Positions 34,859 to 38,786 of a stretch of 38,786 bases of DNA are shown here, one piece after another (the stretch's first letter is position 1; each line of letters opens with the position of its first letter). A program made the translations under genes and the position numbers. The notes beneath the pieces were generated by a model that was not told where the DNA came from, ran no database searches, and worked only from the letters and a program-made list of their open reading frames with translations. The stretch is from Deltaproteobacteria bacterium (lineage in GTDB: Bacteria; Desulfobacterota; Binatia; Binatales; Binataceae), in assembly GCA_003135135.1 (NCBI GenBank), contig PLDK01000010.1, positions 1-38,786 on the forward strand, written 5' to 3'.

Positions 34859-35212
34859 ATGAGCCGTCAAATCGCACTCGCGCTTGTCCGCGACTTGTTC
34901 TTCCGCTCGAAGATCGACGCGGTCGCCGCCGCCGTCGGCGCCGAGGTCGGCTACGCCTCGACGCTCGACGCAGTTGCCTCGCGATGCGCCGAATTGAAAC
35001 CGTCCGTCGTCTTCACCGATCTCTCGGACGATGCCTTCCCCGCACTCGAGATCCTGCAACAAATTCGCGCCGCCGCTCCTGGCGCGCGCGTGATCGGATT
35101 CGCCTCGCACGTGGATTTGAAACCCCTGAAGGCCGCCCGCGAAGCAGGCTACGAGCTGACGCTGTCGCGCAGCGAATTCACCGCCCGCCTCCCCGACCTG
35201 CTTCGTTCATAA
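34859..35212 (+). CDS. Degenerate receiver-domain protein
   Basis: The 117-residue product resembles a CheY-like receiver. SVVFTDLSDDAF places D54 where the phosphorylated Asp of receivers lies, followed by ALEILQQIRAAAPGARVIGFASHVD. The acidic pair at the end of the first strand is missing (IALALVRD), and the usual conserved Thr/Ser and Lys are not in place, so phosphorylation is doubtful. It is divergent from nadA. An ATG at 34820 would add 13 residues. GGAG at 34803-34806 is too far for either start. A short frame of 10 codons (ATG 34816) lies in the leader. It could be a stand-alone dimerising adaptor. Confidence 0.65.
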   Translation: MSRQIALALVRDLFFRSKIDAVAAAVGAEVGYASTLDAVASRCAELKPSVVFTDLSDDAFPALEILQQIRAAAPGARVIGFASHVDLKPLKAAREAGYELTLSRSEFTARLPDLLRS

Positions 35213-35241
35213 GCGGGCTTCGGGACACTTGCCCGGGCAAC

Positions 35242-35293
35242 GGGCAGGGGTGACCCCTGCCCAAGGAGGTGCGGAACCCATGGTGGGTTCCGC
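35242..35293. repeat. Interspersed palindromic repeat, copy C (two hairpins)
   Basis: GGGCAGGGGT - G - ACCCCTGCCC (35242-35262) and GCGGAACCCA - TGG - TGGGTTCCGC (35271-35293) are joined by AAGGAGGT. The arrangement and spacer match copy A (23601-23671) read on the opposite strand. It lies between the convergent 34859 gene (+) and the 35317 gene (-). Confidence 0.85.
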
Positions 35294-35316
35294 ATTTAAT
35301 CAAACGAATTTTCTGC

Positions 35317-36120
35317 TCACCCCCGCCGCGCGATAAACCGGGCCTGCGCGATCTTGCCCGCGCGCGCCATCTCGCCGATGAAGCGGAACCCGTCGATGAG
35401 CGCGTCGAGCAGCTCGGTGCTGAACCCGACGATCCGCAGGGCATCATACCTGAGCTGCATCTCGATCATGTCGAGATATAAATCCACATGGCGTGCAAAC
35501 CTCCCGGTGTCTTCGGCGGCGCGCACCTCGCAGCCGCTTCCGGAGAGCAGCTTGACGTAACCCGCAATGTCCTCGACGTTGGCGAACATCATAATGCCGA
35601 GAAAGCGCTGCGCCTCGGAATCGCTCAGTCCCTTAGGCCCCTCGACCCAGTCGGTGAACGCAATCACGCCGCCGGGGCGAACGATGCGCGCGGCCTCCGC
35701 AATCAACTTTGGCTTGTCAGGAACGTAACACCACGCATCTTCGCTCCATATGAAATCCGCGCTGGCCGACGGCAGACCGCTTTCGCAGGCGTCGGCGAGA
35801 ACGAATCGGATTTTATCGTCCAGCCCTTCTTCGTGGGTCAGCCGCCGCCCTCGCTCGACTATCGCTTCGGTTACGTCGACGCCGATCATCGAGGCGACGT
35901 TACGAAACCGCACCAGAAAGCGCATGTCCGCGCCGTTGCAGCAACACAGATCGACCCCCTTCATCCCGGCCTTGATTCCGGCGCGATCCGCCAGATCGAT
36001 GGACGCCTTCATTCCTCCAACGTGAATTTGCTGCCCGAACATAAGTTGAAAGAGGTCGCCCGGCGCACTGCTATACACGGAGACGACATCCGCCACCCCG
36101 ACACCCTTTATAGACTTCAT
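35317..36120 (-). CDS. SAM-dependent methyltransferase linked to arsM
   Basis: The 267-residue protein is a class I methyltransferase. Motif I is VDLCCCNGADMRFL (about 56-69), with three consecutive cysteines where most enzymes have GCG; then IGVDVTEAIVERGRR (motif II), FVLADACESGLP (motif III) and a C-terminal GKIAQARF. The N-terminal LFQLMFGQQIHVGG region is typical of one small-molecule methyltransferase group near the glycine/sarcosine type, but the substrate is unknown. Its ATG overlaps the arsM stop (ATGA, 36117-36120), so it is translated with arsM. It might act on methylated arsenicals or a related product; this is inference. Confidence 0.85.
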   Translation of the reverse strand: MKSIKGVGVADVVSVYSSAPGDLFQLMFGQQIHVGGMKASIDLADRAGIKAGMKGVDLCCCNGADMRFLVRFRNVASMIGVDVTEAIVERGRRLTHEEGLDDKIRFVLADACESGLPSASADFIWSEDAWCYVPDKPKLIAEAARIVRPGGVIAFTDWVEGPKGLSDSEAQRFLGIMMFANVEDIAGYVKLLSGSGCEVRAAEDTGRFARHVDLYLDMIEMQLRYDALRIVGFSTELLDALIDGFRFIGEMARAGKIAQARFIARRG

Positions 36121-36938
36121 GATTTCCTTACGGCGCCCGGCTTGCGGGCACGGACGAAAGCGCTCATGAATTTGCCGTCCGCCATCTGCGCGAATTTCTC
36201 AAGCTCTGGATTTTCCGCAAGAAATCCCTTCGCGTCAGCCGCCGTGTAGATCCGCGTCGGTTCCATTTCGATCTGTTCGAATCCGGCCGCGGCGAGCTTC
36301 GACTGGTATTCCGACTCCTCCAGCGCCCCCGCGATACATCCGGCCCACAACTCGACGCGGCGGCGAATCTCGACGGGCATCTCACCGCGCGTCACGATGT
36401 CCGAAACAGCGAATCGGCCGCCTGGTTTCAGCACGCGAAACGCTTCGCGCAACACGCAATCCTTGTCGGCCGAGAGATTGATCACGCAGTTCGAGATGAT
36501 CACATCAACCGAATTGTCGGGCAGCGGAATATGCTCGATCTCGCCCTTGAGGAATTCGACGTTCTGGACACCCGCTTTGCGCTGGTTATCGCGCGCAAGG
36601 GCGAGCATCTCGTCGGTCATGTCGAGCCCGTACGCCTTGCCCGCCGGTCCCACTCTTCGCGCGGAAAGCAGCACGTCGATGCCGCCGCCGGATCCCAGAT
36701 CGAGCACGGTTTCGCCGGGCTTCAGCTCGGCGAGCGCGGTCGGATTGCCGCATCCCAGCGACGCGGCAAGCGCCTGGGCGGGAATCGATGCGGTCTCGCC
36801 CTCGCGGTAGAGATTCGACGTGATTGGGTTTCCCGCGGGTGCCGCCGCACCGCAGCATGAGCCGCCCTGATTCGCGACACGCCGCGCCGCTTGCGCGTAC
36901 TCCTCCCTGACTTTTTCCCTTATCGATTCATTACTCAT
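36117..36938 (-). CDS. arsM: Arsenite S-adenosylmethionine methyltransferase ArsM
   Basis: ArsM methylates As(III) using SAM, giving methylated arsenicals. The 273-residue protein has SAM motif ETVLDLGSGGGIDVLLSA and VLREAFRVLKPGGRF. Arsenic-site cysteines align with algal ArsM Cys44, 72, 174 and 224 as C28 or C29, C63, C151 (NCVINLS) and C201 (WAGCIAGAL); the last two show a constant offset of 23. A GGAGG site 5 bases before the ATG (36938) supports the start, which overlaps the arsR stop (ATGAGTAA). It lies between arsR and a second methyltransferase. Confidence 0.95.
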   Translation of the reverse strand: MSNESIREKVREEYAQAARRVANQGGSCCGAAAPAGNPITSNLYREGETASIPAQALAASLGCGNPTALAELKPGETVLDLGSGGGIDVLLSARRVGPAGKAYGLDMTDEMLALARDNQRKAGVQNVEFLKGEIEHIPLPDNSVDVIISNCVINLSADKDCVLREAFRVLKPGGRFAVSDIVTRGEMPVEIRRRVELWAGCIAGALEESEYQSKLAAAGFEQIEMEPTRIYTAADAKGFLAENPELEKFAQMADGKFMSAFVRARKPGAVRKS

Positions 36939-37302
36939 AGTGACCTCCGCGCCTGCCCGCTGTTTTACGGGCGAGGCGATTAGTGGATTGCGAAGGATCC
37001 GGCGATGCGCCCAGCGTCTGGTGAAGGTCGGCGCAACAGTCCTCGGTCATGAACCGGATCAACTTTGCGGCTTTGGGCCAATTGACTGCGTAGTAGATGA
37101 ATCGCCCTGCGCGATGCGCCGTCAGCAGCCCGCATCGGGTGAGTGCGTCCAGGTGATGAGACAGCGTGGAGCCCGGCATCTTGACCCGGCGCTTGATCTC
37201 GTCAACGCAGGTTCCATCCGGACCGGCGCGCACCAGCAGGCGGAAGATCTCGAGCCGGCCGGATTGTCCCAGCGCACTCAGTTGCGAGACAAATTCTTTC
37301 AC
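36931..37302 (-). CDS. arsR: ArsR-family metalloregulator
   Basis: The 123-residue protein has the winged helix of ArsR/SmtB: QSGRLEIFRLLVRAG, then KMPGSTLSHHLDALTRCGLL with the recognition helix, and the wing AHRAGRFIYYAV. The classical CVC metal site in the recognition helix is absent. Adjacent C89 and C90 (MTEDCC) near the end recall the C-terminal Cys pair of the Acidithiobacillus-type ArsR, so As(III) binding there is plausible. It represses, by family precedent, the arsM unit it heads. The start is GTG at 37302, in frame with an ATG at 37371 that would add 23 residues covering the promoter. Confidence 0.9.
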   Translation of the reverse strand: MKEFVSQLSALGQSGRLEIFRLLVRAGPDGTCVDEIKRRVKMPGSTLSHHLDALTRCGLLTAHRAGRFIYYAVNWPKAAKLIRFMTEDCCADLHQTLGASPDPSQSTNRLARKTAGRRGGHYE

Positions 37303-37312
37303 TACGACGATT

Positions 37313-37341
37313 CTAGTATCATCGAAATATAGACGGCGCAA
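37313..37341 (-). promoter_or_regulatory. Predicted promoter of the arsR-arsM unit
   Basis: On the minus strand TTGCGC (37336-37341) and TACTAG (37313-37318) are 17 bases apart. The AT-rich spacer TATATTTCGATGA is a plausible ArsR operator zone. arsR starts 10 bases after the -10 box. Confidence 0.45.
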
Positions 37342-37352
37342 GCGTCCGCTCT

Positions 37353-37430
37353 TCATCCCGAGCGCAGCCATTTGTCTGTCATCCCGAGCGAAGCCCTCTT
37401 TCCGTCATCCCGAGCATGCACTCTTGAAGA
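37353..37430. repeat. Three direct repeats of 26-bp period, each starting TCATCCCGAGC
   Basis: The 11-bp core TCATCCCGAGC occurs at 37353-37363, 37379-37389 and 37405-37415, exactly 26 bases apart each time. The rest of each unit is partly conserved between the first two copies (GC-AGCC). It lies directly upstream of the arsR promoter and just before the IS1380-type remnant. Confidence 0.85.
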
Positions 37431-37639
37431 TGACGCGGTTGAGATGCCATCGCTTCCGCTCCAACGAGGCGCGGCTGTGGCTGAGCCTGATCGCCTACAA
37501 TCTCGGCAACCTGTGGCGGCGGCTGGCGCTGCCGACGAGGATCTACCGTTGGTCGCTGACCAGCCCTCAGCAGCGGTTCGTGAAAACCGGTGGGCGGTTG
37601 ATAAAACACGCCCGCTACTACTGGTTGCTGCTGGTCGAA
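37430..37639 (+). pseudogene. IS1380-type transposase C-terminal remnant
   Basis: About 70 codons read MTRLRCHRFRSNEARLWLSL and on through IAYNLGNLWRRLALPTRIYR and LVKTGGRLIKH-like VKTGGRLIKHARYYWLLLVE. The NEARLWLSLIAYNLGNLWRRL segment and TGGRLIKHARYYWLLL are hallmark C-terminal sequence of IS1380-family transposases, recalled at family level. The catalytic N-terminal part is missing and the frame continues to 37720 in unrelated sequence, so it is a decayed fragment. No inverted repeats or target duplication were found. Confidence 0.7.
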
Positions 37640-37770
37640 CCTGTCAAACCTTGCTGGGGCAGGCCGTTCGGTCTAGAAGGCGAGTTGGGACCGGAGAGTC
37701 AAAATGGAAATTCCGGCTGAAATGCTTTCAGTTCGATACGCCCCTGGTCGCCCCCAAGAACGCAGCCAAG

Positions 37771-38586
37771 ATGCAACCCCGATCGGAGCCTAACTCCCGA
37801 ACCAGCCGCCGGCTGCAATCGCTTCCGTTCAGACGTTTGGCAGTCGCCACCCTTTTTGCTGTCATCGCGATCTTCCTTCCCTATTCTCCGATCCTCGCCG
37901 CCGGCCGATCTGTTGGGGCCAAGCACTCGGTGCCCATCGGTGGCTGCGATATAAAGGTCCCTTCCCCAAATCACAAGCTCCTTGCGGAAGTTATTTGCCG
38001 AAACAAAGCAAAAGAAGGAGATATCGATCGATTTCTTAGGGTCACTGACGGAGCCGGCCGCAAGTACGATCTGATATTCGAAGATAGCTTGGATTCGGAT
38101 CTTGGCCTTAAACGCGGCGAGGAACTGCTCTGGTCCCCGAACTCAAACGAGTTCCTCATAAATGGAAGCGAAACGGCGATTTCAGGCTTCTTTGTTGACG
38201 TCTACCAAATAGCGCCAAAGGAAGTGGAGAAGTTCGACGTCACCGACGCCGCCCAGAAAGACATGGTACGCAGCTTTCCACCCTGTAAAGCGAACGTACT
38301 CGATGAGCGGGAATGCCACCGAATGGAAAATCATCCTGATTACAACATGTCCGCTGTCGCTTGGGTCCCGGAAAAATCGGCGATAATCGTGATGGCCCAG
38401 ATTCCGTGCAGTTCCTCGTACGGCGGGATCATGTGCCAGCTCCTCGGCTACGAAATTCAGGTTCCCTCCGGGAAAATCCTTCAGCGTCTAACCGCCAAAG
38501 AGCTGAAGGAGAAATGGCAGCACGACATAGGTTGGCGGGTGTCGATTCCCGATCCGCCCTATTACAAGCCGCCGAAGTCAAAGTGA
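37771..38586 (+). CDS. Secreted protein of unknown function
   Basis: The 271-residue product has a Sec signal peptide (RRLAVATLFAVIAIFLPYSP, then ILAAG) ending near residue 45. The mature part has several cysteines (GGCDIKV, VICRNK, FPPCKAN, ERECHRM, PCSSSYGG, IMCQLL) that may pair in the periplasm, and a repeated strand pattern with DRFLRVTDGAGRKYDLIFEDSLDSD. Its parts recall beta-propeller-like sensor fragments (WSPNSNEFLINGSETAI), as in WD40-like periplasmic proteins. I do not recognise the exact family. The start at 37771 leaves a long basic leader; no strong ribosome binding site is seen, so a later start is possible. Confidence 0.7.
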   Translation: MQPRSEPNSRTSRRLQSLPFRRLAVATLFAVIAIFLPYSPILAAGRSVGAKHSVPIGGCDIKVPSPNHKLLAEVICRNKAKEGDIDRFLRVTDGAGRKYDLIFEDSLDSDLGLKRGEELLWSPNSNEFLINGSETAISGFFVDVYQIAPKEVEKFDVTDAAQKDMVRSFPPCKANVLDERECHRMENHPDYNMSAVAWVPEKSAIIVMAQIPCSSSYGGIMCQLLGYEIQVPSGKILQRLTAKELKEKWQHDIGWRVSIPDPPYYKPPKSK

Positions 38587-38786
38587 CCCCAGTGAGAGAC
38601 GCCGACCAATTCAACGACTTCCGCTCCAGCTGAAATTCGCTTCCCAGGTTTACCGATACAGACCAGAGAAATGGTCTTCCGGTTTCAAACGTCTCGATTC
38701 CTTCCGCTTGGAGCCGTTCAACTGTCTTGCGAATGCCGGTTAAGAAAGGAAAACACGGCGCGCGCGCGGCAGGGGCCGCGCCCGCC

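Noticed and set aside
37353-37430. The 26-bp-period repeats as a CRISPR array.
   Set aside because: Only an 11-bp core is conserved and the intervals are 15 bases, too short for repeat-spacer units.
38429-38786. Open minus-strand frame entering from the right edge.
   Set aside because: It overlaps the 3' end of the secreted protein gene on the other strand, and only a short middle part looks protein-like. A real partial gene cannot be excluded, but it is not supported.

Overview
The window is GC-rich chromosomal DNA with tightly packed genes, many of them joined by ATGA or GTGA stop/start overlaps. It is mostly housekeeping metabolism with a few accessory loci. The gene families (typA, tyrS, hisC, pth, nadA, fabF/fabH, NtrC-type two-component pair, AsmA-like protein, outer-membrane and lipoprotein genes) indicate a free-living Gram-negative bacterium. 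The style resembles uncultured soil lineages of the former Deltaproteobacteria such as Binatota or Desulfobacterota, but that placement is inference. No rRNA, tRNA, CRISPR array or intact mobile element was found.

Layout, left to right. Positions 1-467 hold the 5' part of a minus-strand gene that runs off the left edge. From 6466 down to 728 (minus) lies a five-gene run: fabF, fabH, an ArsA/GET3-type ATPase, a B12-dependent acyl-CoA mutase and a small secreted protein. From 8905 down to 6626 (minus) is a translationally coupled unit of PadR regulator, ChrA chromate-type transporter and outer-membrane-barrel-like protein. Its upstream region carries two strong palindromes and a divergent DoxX gene.

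Positions 9610-23565 are a long plus-strand block: a hypothetical protein, transketolase, 6-phosphogluconolactonase, a DUF2939 protein, TypA/BipA, a 1001-residue AsmA-like envelope protein, a DUF2064/TIGR04282 glycosyltransferase, a small glutaredoxin-like protein, CutA, a Gfo/Idh/MocA oxidoreductase, HisC, Pth and an unrecognised basic protein. TyrS follows at 23792. Between 25030 and 26791 (minus) are a small hypothetical gene and a coupled pair of HExxH metallopeptidase and XRE regulator. An unrecognised plus-strand gene follows at 27203.

From 34643 down to 28932 (minus) six genes are co-directional: nadA, an NrtR-like Nudix regulator, a PCYCGC-type cysteine-rich exported protein, DedA, a sensor kinase and an NtrC-type response regulator. 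A degenerate receiver-domain gene is divergent from nadA. From 37302 down to 35317 (minus) is a coupled arsR-arsM-methyltransferase unit. The right end holds a 26-bp-period triple repeat, an IS1380-type transposase remnant and a secreted protein of unknown function.

A family of short palindromic repeats (two related hairpins) lies between genes at about 23.6, 25.4 and 35.25 kb. The most unusual features are the mutase operon with its ArsA-type ATPase, the metallopeptidase-XRE pair, the arsM-linked second methyltransferase, and the NrtR-nadA unit with a possible operator overlapping its promoter.
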